Below, in pieces: positions 51,772 to 60,422 of a stretch of 64,000 nucleotides of DNA (positions within the stretch are counted from its first letter, which is position 1; each line of letters starts with the position of its first letter). The notes beneath the pieces were generated by a model that was not told the DNA's origin, did no database searches, and was given only the letters and a program-made list of their open reading frames with translations. A program made the translations under genes and the position numbers. Origin of the DNA: Alphaproteobacteria bacterium AO1-B (lineage in GTDB: Bacteria > Pseudomonadota > Alphaproteobacteria > Rhizobiales > Stappiaceae); assembly GCA_001890945.1 (NCBI GenBank), contig MLAX01000006.1, forward strand, positions 186,001 through 250,000, written 5' to 3'.

Positions 51772-52848
51772 TCAGATCTGCGCCGTGCTGGCGATCTTTG
51801 CTTCCCATAATGATATCATGGACTTGACGTTTACATTCGCACATTCTGCGGCGATCTGTTCGGCAGTGATGCCGCCGGTGCTGGCTTTCACAGGGGTTGC
51901 GGTGGCTTCCGTCGCTGTCGTGTCTACCTTGACGGCTTTGGATCTGAACGTGGCCCCAAGCACCTTGAGTTCACCTTCCTTGATTTCGGTTTTCCAGGCA
52001 AGGATGTCTGTCTTGACCAATCCGATATCGGTCTTCAGCAAATAAAAGGTAATCTTGGTGATCGGCTCGACATTGAGGCTAAAGGCTAAATTGAATATGA
52101 ATTCAGCCGCGATTTTGACCTGAATATTGCCGCCGCAGAACATTTTGAAGTACGTGCCGTAATGCCGTGTATCGGTGTGGGCATGGATCTCTTTATATGA
52201 ATTCGCGTGATAGATTTCGTACTTGTTCGCTTCGTAGTATTTGCGCGAGACACTTGAGACTTTCTCGTATTGCTCGCCGTCGACCGTCTTTGTGTCTTTC
52301 CTGACAGTGGTGTTGAGATCACCAAGTCCATTGGCGCCGGCGATCAAATTGATATCCTGTTCATTGCCGTTGGTGTCAGTACCGGACTGGATCGTGATCG
52401 CTCCTTCGTCCGACTGGATGTGCATGGCACCATTTGGATTCAGGTAGAATTTCTCACCGCCCCGGATCAGGATCCGGCCATCGCAGGCCATGAGGATACC
52501 TTTTCCCCCGCCAGCAGCATTCGTGTAGATCGCATCACCCGATTCATCGGCGATGTGTTGTGCCGGAAAATACGCGGAGTAGGTATCAGCGCCTGCATTG
52601 TAGGCGGTTTGTTCGACATCGGCGTATTCCCCAAGACGCAGCAGGGTGCCAAGGCCTGAGTCGTCCGCAGACGTATTCGCGGCACCCGGTGTGCTTGGGA
52701 CGTAAAAGTAGGTGTATGTGGTTTGGTAGTGAGTGCCCGTGTCGTCTTCGACAAGGGCATCACTATCCGTCACATTGCTCAGGGAGGTGTTCAGATCGGA
52801 CAAAGCCGCGGTCAGGGAATTGATCTGCGTATCATAGGCCGAAGACAT
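51772..52848 (-). CDS. Beta-helix-like spike-associated protein, candidate effector carrier
   Basis: This 358-residue protein is not a family I can name. Its centre (GRILIRGGEKFYLNPNGAMH, AITIQSGTDTNG, INLIAGANG) has the spacing of the VgrG/gp5 C-terminal beta-helix, and the later YEANKYEIYHANSYKEIHAH and MFCGGNIQVKIAAEFIFN continue that pattern. The first 90 residues are Asp/Thr/Tyr-rich. The VgrG next to it is short and lacks an extended tail, so this protein may supply it. I start at Met6 of the open frame (52848). Confidence 0.6.
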   Translation of the reverse strand: MSSAYDTQINSLTAALSDLNTSLSNVTDSDALVEDDTGTHYQTTYTYFYVPSTPGAANTSADDSGLGTLLRLGEYADVEQTAYNAGADTYSAYFPAQHIADESGDAIYTNAAGGGKGILMACDGRILIRGGEKFYLNPNGAMHIQSDEGAITIQSGTDTNGNEQDINLIAGANGLGDLNTTVRKDTKTVDGEQYEKVSSVSRKYYEANKYEIYHANSYKEIHAHTDTRHYGTYFKMFCGGNIQVKIAAEFIFNLAFSLNVEPITKITFYLLKTDIGLVKTDILAWKTEIKEGELKVLGATFRSKAVKVDTTATEATATPVKASTGGITAEQIAAECANVNVKSMISLWEAKIASTAQI

Positions 52849-52881
52849 TCTATGTCCTCCCAATGTGGGTCTTTGCAGACC

Positions 52882-54411
52882 CTACGCGGAACCGTCGCTG
52901 ATCTGCATGATAATGCCGGAAGCTGTCCGGGTTCTGTGCGCGACATTCTGGTTTGTCGCCGTGACAGGGTTGACCTGCTCCCCGTTCGATACCGCGCCCA
53001 AAATGACCGGGCGGTCCGGATCGCCGTGCAGAAAGCCGAGCAACACCTCTGTGCCGATCAACAGTGTGGAGTGGGACCCGTAGCCGTCTCCGCCGCCATA
53101 AGGTTCCATTTTCCGAACGACATAGCTTGCTTTGCCCTGCGACAGGCCGCTTTCCTCGTCCAGAATCCTGACGCGGTAACGGCCAGCGCTGTCGAGTTCG
53201 GCGCGCTTTCCTTCGGTCTCACCATCGATCACTGCGGAAATGTACCCCGGGATAGATGGCTTTGGTGTGACAATGGATGGCCGGAAGCCATTGTCGAACG
53301 GAACACAAACAAAGCGGTTGCGATAGGGTTCTGGTGTCATGTGGGCCGAACTGAAGCCGAGCGGCGTTGTGTTGACGCAGCTGTGGGTGACTTCGGTCAC
53401 GATGTAAAGACCGTCAAGATCCCGGATCGGATGGTCCTTCAACTGAAAGAAGTATCCCGGGCGCAAGAGCGGAATGTTGCTTTCGCCTACGAATTGCTGG
53501 CGTTCCGTTTCAACGAGTTCGACCCGCCGCTTGGCAATGAAGTTGCCTTCTGAAACGGTCGCATAGTGCTCACCATAGCGGGTGGTGATGCCCTGGCCGG
53601 GGAAGCTGGCATCTTGAGAGACGAACAGGTCTACCTTCGGGGTTTCCTCGTTGTATTCCCGCAGAGCCACTGTGCCGCTTTGGGTGATGAATTTCTGGTT
53701 GAACGACCAGATGCCGAAGTCGCCGGTGCCCATCACCTGTTCTTTGCTGCGATAGGACAGCTCTTCGGTGATCTGTTTGCCGGAGAGCTTTGTGAAGTGT
53801 TCCTTCCGGTCGCCGAAGACAACCTTCTCCTTGTCACTGGAATGATCGAAGGAGAAGAAGATGCCGAACCGCTCACACATGCGCTTCAGGAAATTCAGGT
53901 CGTGCTCCCGGTACTGCATGACGAAATGCAGTTTCGGGTAATCCCCGCTGGACGGCAGCATGTCGTACTGGATCTGGCGCGGAACGCGGCTCGAACTGGT
54001 GTTCGAGTTCTTCTTGTTCGCATCGCTCAGCTCGCTCGTCAGGATATCAACGACGGTGACATCCTTGTCCGTGCCATACACCTGGTTCTGGGCGCTGTGC
54101 CGCAGCATGGAGAGTTCAGGTTCAATGACGAACCGGTAGCAGAATTCGCGGTTCGGTGTCGGGTCGCGTGTCTCTGCGCCTTCAATGACACCCTGCGCCT
54201 GCATCTTTTCTTCGCCCATCTCCAGTGTGAGCGTGGCGGCCTTGCCCATCATGTCTGGCAGCTTGATAGGGTCTTTCGAGACGATATCAGTCGTAAACCG
54301 ATACCCGTCGGTCAGGGCCTCAACGCCGTGAAGGGCTTCCACATACACGTCGCTGCTCGATACGCCGGGCAGGGTGATCGACATTTTTCCCTGCATCGCT
54401 TCGCTGCTCAT
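52882..54411 (-). CDS. vgrG: T6SS spike protein VgrG (TssI), core form
   Basis: This 509-residue spike protein has the gp27-like part (LPGVSSSDVYVEALHGVEALTDGYRF in brief, YREHDLNFLKRMCERFGIFF) and the gp5-like OB part (RYRVRILDEESG, GSHSTLLIGTEVLLGFLHGDPDRPVILG). It ends soon after, without a C-terminal effector or long beta-helix. AGAGGAG lies 8 bases before the ATG at 54411. It trimerises at the tip of the Hcp tube and receives the PAAR-like protein encoded just upstream. Confidence 0.92.
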   Translation of the reverse strand: MSSEAMQGKMSITLPGVSSSDVYVEALHGVEALTDGYRFTTDIVSKDPIKLPDMMGKAATLTLEMGEEKMQAQGVIEGAETRDPTPNREFCYRFVIEPELSMLRHSAQNQVYGTDKDVTVVDILTSELSDANKKNSNTSSSRVPRQIQYDMLPSSGDYPKLHFVMQYREHDLNFLKRMCERFGIFFSFDHSSDKEKVVFGDRKEHFTKLSGKQITEELSYRSKEQVMGTGDFGIWSFNQKFITQSGTVALREYNEETPKVDLFVSQDASFPGQGITTRYGEHYATVSEGNFIAKRRVELVETERQQFVGESNIPLLRPGYFFQLKDHPIRDLDGLYIVTEVTHSCVNTTPLGFSSAHMTPEPYRNRFVCVPFDNGFRPSIVTPKPSIPGYISAVIDGETEGKRAELDSAGRYRVRILDEESGLSQGKASYVVRKMEPYGGGDGYGSHSTLLIGTEVLLGFLHGDPDRPVILGAVSNGEQVNPVTATNQNVAHRTRTASGIIMQISDGSA

Positions 54412-54442
54412 CGTCTGATCTCCTCTTCTGCCGTCGCGCCGC

Positions 54443-54847
54443 TTAAAGGCTCGGGTTCAGCAGACGTATTTGTGACGGCACCAGAGTGGTGCCGACAGAA
54501 TTGGGTGAAACGCCGTTCTGCGCTGTTGGGTCTAAAAGTGCGCGGGTTGCCGGCATGCACTGAAGGAACAGTTTGGTGGAGCCCTTCACATTGCGGCTGT
54601 TGGAACACACCATCCCCGAAGCCACGCCGGGGCCGGGCCCACTGACGGTAACCGGTGCCAAGTTTGTCATATTATGCGCGGGCATGCACATGATGAGTGA
54701 GCGGAAACAGGTCGGGATTTCCGTCACCCTGAAGCCCATGGAAAAGAGCGGGATAGGGACCGGGCCGACCGGTGTTGTCTGCAGGTAGATATCCGGAACC
54801 GAGAAGTCCATTCCGGGGATCGGGCCTTGTGAGTTTACAAACACCAT
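54443..54847 (-). CDS. PAAR-like DUF4150 spike-tip protein
   Basis: This 134-residue protein fits DUF4150, a PAAR-like family that caps VgrG. Typical features are PDIYLQTTPVGPVPIPLFSM near the start, the repeated CMPAHNMTNLAPVTVSG and CSNSRNVKGSTKLFLQC segments, and a Cys/His-rich composition suited to a metal tip. It carries no attached toxin domain. The ATG overlaps the preceding stop (TGATG). Confidence 0.85.
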   Translation of the reverse strand: MVFVNSQGPIPGMDFSVPDIYLQTTPVGPVPIPLFSMGFRVTEIPTCFRSLIMCMPAHNMTNLAPVTVSGPGPGVASGMVCSNSRNVKGSTKLFLQCMPATRALLDPTAQNGVSPNSVGTTLVPSQIRLLNPSL

Positions 54848-55968
54848 CAGAGTGTCCCTCCTTGGCTCGCACCATCGCCGTCGAGGGCGACCTTGTCGGG
54901 CCTGTATAATTCTGCAATCGCACGATCAGTATCGGTCTCGATCCGGCTGCCGGATGTGCCGAGCATCACAGTCTGTTCGGTCTTGGTTGCATGAAACTTC
55001 GTAAGGTTAAAACTGCTTGCCGAGAGAGAGGCGCCTGACAGGTCGGCATGCGAGAATTCGACCTGACGCAGATCGCATTGCTCAAACAGTGCTGCCCGGC
55101 AATCCGCCTCCTGAAAGACGGCTGAAAACAGTTGCGAACTGTTGAATCGGGCACCAGAAAGACCAGCACCTGCAAAGTTCGCCATGGTCAGCTGGCTGCC
55201 TGAGAGATCCACGCCGTCCAGTTTGCTTTTCGTGAAACCGGTCGTATTTGCCGTAACGCCGCGCAGGCTTGCGCCTTCAAAATCACATTCGGCAAACACG
55301 GACGCGCTGAGGTTGGCACCGTTCAAATTTGTGCCTTTGAATTCGCCCTTGTGGAACGTGCAGTGCTGCCACGACTGGCCGGAAAGATCGAGCCCGGAGA
55401 GGTTCGCATCAGCAAACACGGCAATGTCGATAAAAGTGCCGGTGATATCCACCGGCCGCAGATCGGCATCGGTCAGCATGAAGTTTGACAGAACCGCATT
55501 CGCGAAGCTGGCGCCCGTCACGTCTGATGCCAAAACGACCGCCCGGTAGAAACTCGCTTTGGAAAAGTCGGCATCCATAAGGTCCGGCTGCGCAAAGGAG
55601 ACCTGATCGAACGTGCTGCCCGAAAAGTTGCAGTTGCTGGCATTCCCGGCAACGATCTGTGCGCGCTCAACATACGTGTCGCGCATTTCCGATGCATCCA
55701 TGTCGCAGGACACGATCTGGGTGTTTTTCAAATTACAGCCATTGAAACGCGCGTCTTTGAGCGTGCATGAGACAATCTGGGCATCCGTTAGGGTCGCTCC
55801 GGAAAAGTCGCACCCGGTCAAGTCGCACTCGATAAACCTAATCCCGGCAAGGTTCATGTTTGCGAAGGACATTCCCGAGGCGATGCGGAGCATGATCGGT
55901 TGTTCATGAGCGTGGAACGCCATGACATCTTCAAACGTGATCTGTTTTCTGTCCGGCATCTTAGGCAT
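54847..55968 (-). CDS. Pentapeptide-repeat protein
   Basis: This 373-residue protein is almost wholly pentapeptide repeats of the A(D/N)LxG type (for example LTGCDFSGATLTDAQIVSC), predicted to form a right-handed quadrilateral beta-helix. The first 25 residues and the last 30 are outside the repeat. It follows the DUF2169-pentapeptide gene with an 8-base overlap. In T6SS operons such proteins accompany DUF2169 and PAAR-like proteins and probably help load the spike. Confidence 0.87.
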   Translation of the reverse strand: MPKMPDRKQITFEDVMAFHAHEQPIMLRIASGMSFANMNLAGIRFIECDLTGCDFSGATLTDAQIVSCTLKDARFNGCNLKNTQIVSCDMDASEMRDTYVERAQIVAGNASNCNFSGSTFDQVSFAQPDLMDADFSKASFYRAVVLASDVTGASFANAVLSNFMLTDADLRPVDITGTFIDIAVFADANLSGLDLSGQSWQHCTFHKGEFKGTNLNGANLSASVFAECDFEGASLRGVTANTTGFTKSKLDGVDLSGSQLTMANFAGAGLSGARFNSSQLFSAVFQEADCRAALFEQCDLRQVEFSHADLSGASLSASSFNLTKFHATKTEQTVMLGTSGSRIETDTDRAIAELYRPDKVALDGDGASQGGTL

Positions 55969-58900
55969 GGGTCGGTTGCTCCAGAAGTGTCATGCCAAGG
56001 TTGGCGCCGGAGAAATCGCAGCTGGCGAGTTTGGCCTCAAGCAAGTCTGCGGCGAAGAGATTGGCAGCCCGCATCGAGCAGCGCCGAAGATCGACACCGG
56101 TGAACGCAGCGGCAAAAAGATTGGCCCCGAAGAAATCACTGCCCGCAAAATTGGACCGGCCGAACAGCGAGTTGCGGAATGAAGACAACCTGAAATCATT
56201 GGCTTCCAGGTTACATGCGTTGAAGAAGCAAGCGGTCCCGCTCGCCCTCAAGAAACAGCATTCTGGCATTTCGGCCGTGTTGAACGAGCTCTCGGTCGCA
56301 TGAAGTCCATCAAAGCGCGAGCCGGTCAGATCGCTTGCGCCCATGATGCCAACGGACAGCCATTTGCCGTTGATCGCGCGCATCCCCGGTGCCTTCACTT
56401 CCATGAAGCCAATGCGTTCCAGGTCGCTGTCGCTTAAGTCCAGCCCCTTCATGGACAGGGTCACGAACATGGTCCGGAGCAATTTAGAGCTTGTCGCTTT
56501 AAATCCGTCCGCCGATCCGGTCAGGATCTGACAATCGGTGATCCGGCTTTGCTTGAGCTGCATGTCGTCGATGTTGGTTTCAATCAGGCGCACCTTCTCA
56601 AGATCTGCCCCGGTGCCTGTCGAGCCGGACAAGTCCGACTGAATGATCAGGAGGTCATGCAGTTTTGCCCGGTCAAGCGCCAGTTCCTGCGCGCTTGCCT
56701 TGTTCAGGTTGGCGCGAGTCATATCGCAGTCTGAAAAGTCGACACCCGTGAGCGTTGCCCCGGAAAAGACAGCACCTGTCAAGTTCGAGCCGGTGAACCG
56801 GGCATCTGTCAGGTCTGATTGCTCAAAGAACGTACCGGAAAGATCCATGCCGCTGAAATCAACACCACGCAGATCTGCGCCAGCAAGATCGGCACCTTTG
56901 AAATCGTGACCATCGCGCAGTTTTCCGGTGACAAACGCACCGAGACGGATTGGGACCCCCTCGGGCAAGGCCTCAAGTGGAAACAACGGGGCCGGGGATT
57001 GCTGGCGGGCTGTTGCCATGGAGTCTTCCATGGTCTCTTCCGCCTCGTCCATACGGTCCTTGGCCGTTGCCACCGACGCCAGGGCCGTCTCAGATGGTGT
57101 TTGGCCTTCAGGCGGCTGTGGTCCGTCTGCTTGCATGCCCTCAACCCGCTCCAAAAGGGTTTCAAGCATTTCACCCGGCTTGTCTTTCGGGATAATGGGG
57201 GAGTCGAGTTTGGACAGCCCTTCTTCCAGCTTGGCAGTCAGGTCGTCCATCGGCATGTCATCTGGTTGACCTGCCAAGAGGTCTTTGAACGATGATTGTT
57301 TTGCTGCGGGCGCAGGCGTGGCTTCGGCCAGTTCCCCGATCATCGCACTGAACTGGTCGTCAATGGCGTCTGCTGGCGGTTTCATGGCCTCGTCCAAGCC
57401 CTCTAGCTGGGACAAGTCCATTTCGTCTATGGCCTTCCGGGCGTCGGCCAGAATGCTGCCTTCCGGCTGCTTCATCGCCCGGGCAACCGCCTTGGTATAC
57501 GCGAGCTCGATGTCCTCTTCCGATGGGGCTTCCGGTTCGCCGAAGATGCCCGCCAACGTTTCATCCAATGCCCCGGCAGCGTCGGGATTGTCGTCCAGTC
57601 CCGCAAACGGACCGGAGGGTGAGCGATCTTTCAGGGCCGTCAGTTGGCCTGTGACTTCCTGAAGGCCGGACGCGAGCTCCGGGTCGAGTTCAAGATCTGA
57701 AAATCGGGCTATGAAAGCGTCATCGACAATCGGTTTTTTGGCGTGTGGCGGCAGCAGCTTGGGCGGTGTTGCTGCGACAATGGCCCGGCGCTGAAGCTCT
57801 GCTTTGGCCATTTCGCGGTCGCGTTTTTCCAAAAGGGCGTCTTCAACCGCTTTGACGTCATCCAGAAGGGCGGCTAGATCCAGGTCGCCGTTTTCAAGTT
57901 CTTCCGGGGTGGGTTGGGCAACCAGAGGAATATCGTCGATGATGTCTGACTTGGGCGGCGGGACGAGGTCACCCGGCAAGCCCTCGTCTTCCAGCATCTT
58001 GCGCGCTGCCCAGTTCTGGTTGTCCATGAACTTCTGCCGGTCGGCCGCAGCTTTTTCCAGTTTTGCTTCGCGCTTGGCGCTGAGGATTGCTGGATCGACG
58101 TCCGGCATCAACTGATAGTCGGCCAGCGCATATTTGTGCGCTTCGTCTTTTGATGTCCGTTTTTGATAGACATCAGCGTAGTAGGCAGCATCCCGGCTGA
58201 CGGCATCCGTCTCTTCCAGGCCAACCATGATGGCCGCAATGTCTTCTGCAAACCGGTCTGTGCCACGCAATAGGCCACGGAATGTCAGAACGGCCTTTTG
58301 AACATTCGGAAAAATCGTGACGGTATCGCAGCGCATCGTTGTCTCGATGAGCTCATTTGTATCGGTCAGCTTGTAGAAGCACCGGGCGGTCAGGCGCGGC
58401 AGTTGTCCGCCAACGGATGCCTCACCGCGCGACATGCCGGTGATCGCAAATGTTTCCCCGCCTTCAAAGAAACCATCGAACCGTTGATCCTCTGGCGCTT
58501 CGCAGTGATAGAGCGGATTGAAGTCATCCGGTTTCAGCGGCGAGATATGGTCGATCCAATGCTGATCATATGTGCCGAGATACTTCAGGCGCGCGGCGTC
58601 ATCCGCAGCGATTGGTCCGAAATGAGCTGGAACGGGTTGGTCATCCGGCGCCTTGATCAGCCTTGCGGGATCTTCAACATTCGGAAGCGGCGCATCGTAC
58701 CCGGCCTCCAGAATGCTCCTTGCCCCGTGTCCTTTACCACGCGCATTCGGTGCGTAGTTCGGGCCGCCAAAGGCCTGCGCTTCGCCAATCGGCATTTTGA
58801 GGAACGGAACCGGCCGGCTCATTTGCACGCCCTGGTCCGTCAGTTGCCAGACGCGATCGCCGAAAACGGCGAGCTCTTTATGGAGACGGTCAAACCGAAC

Positions 58901-59176
58901 AGAAACACGGATGCCTTCAATAGGGACGTCTGTCGGTGATAGCGCATTGCCTGCAACAATCACTTCGCCCTTGGGCTTCAGTTGGCCCTTGTCGAAGATG
59001 GCACCATTGGGCATTTGCTCCGTCACCATTGGCCAAAGCGCTTGCTCGGTCAAAAGCCGGCCAGGCTCCTCGAAGTCAAACAGAGCATAAGCCGACACTG
59101 TGGTCAGCGCTCCGTCCTTCGAGGGGTCCGTTTGGTGCGCTACCGAAACCCGGGATGGTTTAATGATAGCTGGCAA
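55961..59176 (-). CDS. DUF2169 adaptor fused to a pentapeptide-repeat domain
   Basis: This 1071-residue protein has an N-terminal DUF2169 domain (residues about 1-340; APNARGKGHGARS, FGPIAADDAARLKYLGTYD, MRCDTVTIFPN), a 330-residue acidic, Ala/Glu/Pro-rich middle region, and a C-terminal pentapeptide beta-helix (from about 690; GADLAGADLRGVDFSGMDL). DUF2169 proteins act as adaptors that load effectors on PAAR or VgrG. It is the first gene of the operon that runs to 47044. Its own stop is inside the next start. Confidence 0.87.
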   Translation of the reverse strand: MPAIIKPSRVSVAHQTDPSKDGALTTVSAYALFDFEEPGRLLTEQALWPMVTEQMPNGAIFDKGQLKPKGEVIVAGNALSPTDVPIEGIRVSVRFDRLHKELAVFGDRVWQLTDQGVQMSRPVPFLKMPIGEAQAFGGPNYAPNARGKGHGARSILEAGYDAPLPNVEDPARLIKAPDDQPVPAHFGPIAADDAARLKYLGTYDQHWIDHISPLKPDDFNPLYHCEAPEDQRFDGFFEGGETFAITGMSRGEASVGGQLPRLTARCFYKLTDTNELIETTMRCDTVTIFPNVQKAVLTFRGLLRGTDRFAEDIAAIMVGLEETDAVSRDAAYYADVYQKRTSKDEAHKYALADYQLMPDVDPAILSAKREAKLEKAAADRQKFMDNQNWAARKMLEDEGLPGDLVPPPKSDIIDDIPLVAQPTPEELENGDLDLAALLDDVKAVEDALLEKRDREMAKAELQRRAIVAATPPKLLPPHAKKPIVDDAFIARFSDLELDPELASGLQEVTGQLTALKDRSPSGPFAGLDDNPDAAGALDETLAGIFGEPEAPSEEDIELAYTKAVARAMKQPEGSILADARKAIDEMDLSQLEGLDEAMKPPADAIDDQFSAMIGELAEATPAPAAKQSSFKDLLAGQPDDMPMDDLTAKLEEGLSKLDSPIIPKDKPGEMLETLLERVEGMQADGPQPPEGQTPSETALASVATAKDRMDEAEETMEDSMATARQQSPAPLFPLEALPEGVPIRLGAFVTGKLRDGHDFKGADLAGADLRGVDFSGMDLSGTFFEQSDLTDARFTGSNLTGAVFSGATLTGVDFSDCDMTRANLNKASAQELALDRAKLHDLLIIQSDLSGSTGTGADLEKVRLIETNIDDMQLKQSRITDCQILTGSADGFKATSSKLLRTMFVTLSMKGLDLSDSDLERIGFMEVKAPGMRAINGKWLSVGIMGASDLTGSRFDGLHATESSFNTAEMPECCFLRASGTACFFNACNLEANDFRLSSFRNSLFGRSNFAGSDFFGANLFAAAFTGVDLRRCSMRAANLFAADLLEAKLASCDFSGANLGMTLLEQPTHA

Positions 59177-59481
59177 AGGCCTTCTCCGTTGCGTTTGTTA
59201 CTTCATCGAATGAAGGGCCATTCGATCGATAGGAGCCTGTAATCTATAGGACGCAGACAGTGTCCCGCAAAAGTTACAATATCATCACGTTCATACAGGT
59301 CCTTTCCAAGCAAGGTGGGGGACCAGCCACTTTGGGTCAATTGTCTAATATCTGCACATCTGGATTGAGAGTGCTCTAACGTTTTTTGGAAAAAGTGAAT
59401 GATTTCAAAGAGCGTTTCGCGTGCGAATTGGAAGCAGACCGAAAAACAACGCGTGGAATGTGACGCAAATCACAAGGAGAA

Positions 59482-59499
59482 TGCGCAGAGAATTGCACA
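59482..59499. promoter_or_regulatory. Distal enhancer-site candidate upstream of hcp
   Basis: TGCGCAG at 59482-59488 and TTGCACA at 59493-59499 flank a 4-base spacer, the same 7-4-7 layout as the nearby perfect repeat. Its centre is 31 bp, about three helical turns, from that of the proximal site. Confidence 0.5.
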
Positions 59500-59510
59500 C
59501 CAGGTTCGGC

Positions 59511-59532
59511 ACTGTGCAGTTTTCTGCACAGT
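59511..59532. promoter_or_regulatory. Proximal enhancer-site candidate upstream of hcp
   Basis: ACTGTGCAG at 59511-59519 and CTGCACAGT at 59524-59532 are exact complements around TTTT. The centre lies about 113 bases before the predicted hcp start site, the usual range for sigma54 activator binding. Confidence 0.68.
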
Positions 59533-59607
59533 TTAACACTTTCTTAAATCTGAAAATACAGAGCATAAAACATTGAAAAATATGGAAGTATTTGACTGAT
59601 CGCCGAT

Positions 59608-59624
59608 TTGGCACGCCGCTTGCC
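59608..59624 (+). promoter_or_regulatory. Sigma54 promoter of hcp
   Basis: TTGGCACGCCGCTTGCC matches the -24/-12 consensus (TGGCAC-N5-TTGC) exactly in its core, with GG and GC at the obligatory spacing. Transcription should begin near 59635, leaving a leader of about 60 bases before the hcp ATG. Confidence 0.88.
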
Positions 59625-59694
59625 AAGTGTAGGGCGTTGGAGGCGAACATCCTCCTACCGGAATTTCGAAAGCTCACATACGGGAGACGGAAAA

Positions 59695-60207
59695 ATGGCA
59701 AACGTAGCATACATGTCGATCAGCGGGTCCACCCAAGGGGACATCACCGCAGATGCAACGACGGCTGATTCCATCGGCAACAACTGGCAGGAAGGCCACG
59801 AGAGCGAGTCCCTGGTCTACAAGTTCGAGAGCAACGCAATTGTCCCGCGTGACCCGAACTCCGGCACCGCCATCGGCACCCGCCGCCACCAGCCGACCAC
59901 CATCATCAAGCCGCTGGACAAGGCGTCTCCGTTGATGTGGCAGGCTCTGGCCACCGGTGAGTCCCTGGAGATCACAATCAACTTCTGGCGCACATCTACT
60001 TCTGGCGTCCAGGAGCACTACTACACGATTAAGTACACCGACGCAGTCCTGGTTGAAGGCAAGACCATTTTGCCGGATGTTCTGGATGATGCGAATTCGT
60101 CCCGCGGCGATCAGGAGCAGTGGTCCTTCACTTACCGCAAGGCGGAGTGGACTCACGAAAAGGCCGGTACATCCGCCTCTGATGACTGGCGCGCTCCGGT
60201 CACCTGA
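59695..60207 (+). CDS. hcp: T6SS tube protein Hcp (TssD)
   Basis: This 170-residue protein stacks as hexamer rings into the secretion tube. Hcp signatures are MSISGSTQGDIT, GTRRHQPTTIIKPLDKASP, ITINFWR and WSFTYRKAEWTHE. I start at the ATG at 59695, where the domain begins and which follows GGGAGACGG. It has its own sigma54 promoter and its own terminator, so it can be expressed far above the other genes. Confidence 0.94.
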   Translation: MANVAYMSISGSTQGDITADATTADSIGNNWQEGHESESLVYKFESNAIVPRDPNSGTAIGTRRHQPTTIIKPLDKASPLMWQALATGESLEITINFWRTSTSGVQEHYYTIKYTDAVLVEGKTILPDVLDDANSSRGDQEQWSFTYRKAEWTHEKAGTSASDDWRAPVT

Positions 60208-60235
60208 TTTCGGTGTCAGCATAGAATTGTTGATG

Positions 60236-60270
60236 GAATGCCGCTTCGGAAACGGGGCGGCATTCTTTTT
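60236..60270 (+). terminator. Terminator of hcp
   Basis: GAATGCCGC at 60236-60244 pairs with GCGGCATTC at 60257-60265 and is followed by TTTTT. The 12-base loop can pair further. It isolates hcp from clpV. Confidence 0.85.
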
Positions 60271-60422
60271 AACGTTTGTACGATTAATTCAGCTCATTCC
60301 GCATTGTGCGGGAAACGTCTCTTTGCGTAAGCTTGAAGCGTTCTTATGACACGCCTGTCATTAAAGGCCGCTAACAGTTGGGAACAATGCACGTCCGTGC
60401 ATAATATTGGGGGTTGCTCACC

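Larger units (their letters stand above)
59177..59694. other. 518-base divergent regulatory region of the VgrG operon and hcp
   Basis: No gene is seen. It holds the hcp sigma54 promoter (59608-59624), two inverted repeats upstream of it (59482-59499 and 59511-59532) and a lone half-site CTGCACA at 59352-59358. The promoter of the minus-strand operon is not clear. Confidence 0.7.

Noticed and set aside
59253-59266. Possible minus-strand sigma54 site for the VgrG operon
   Set aside because: GG and GC have the right spacing, but the rest (GGGACAC, CTGC) departs from consensus.
59310-59324. Second minus-strand sigma54-like site (TGGTCCCCCACCTTGC)
   Set aside because: The GG-to-GC spacing is one base too long, which normally abolishes sigma54 recognition.
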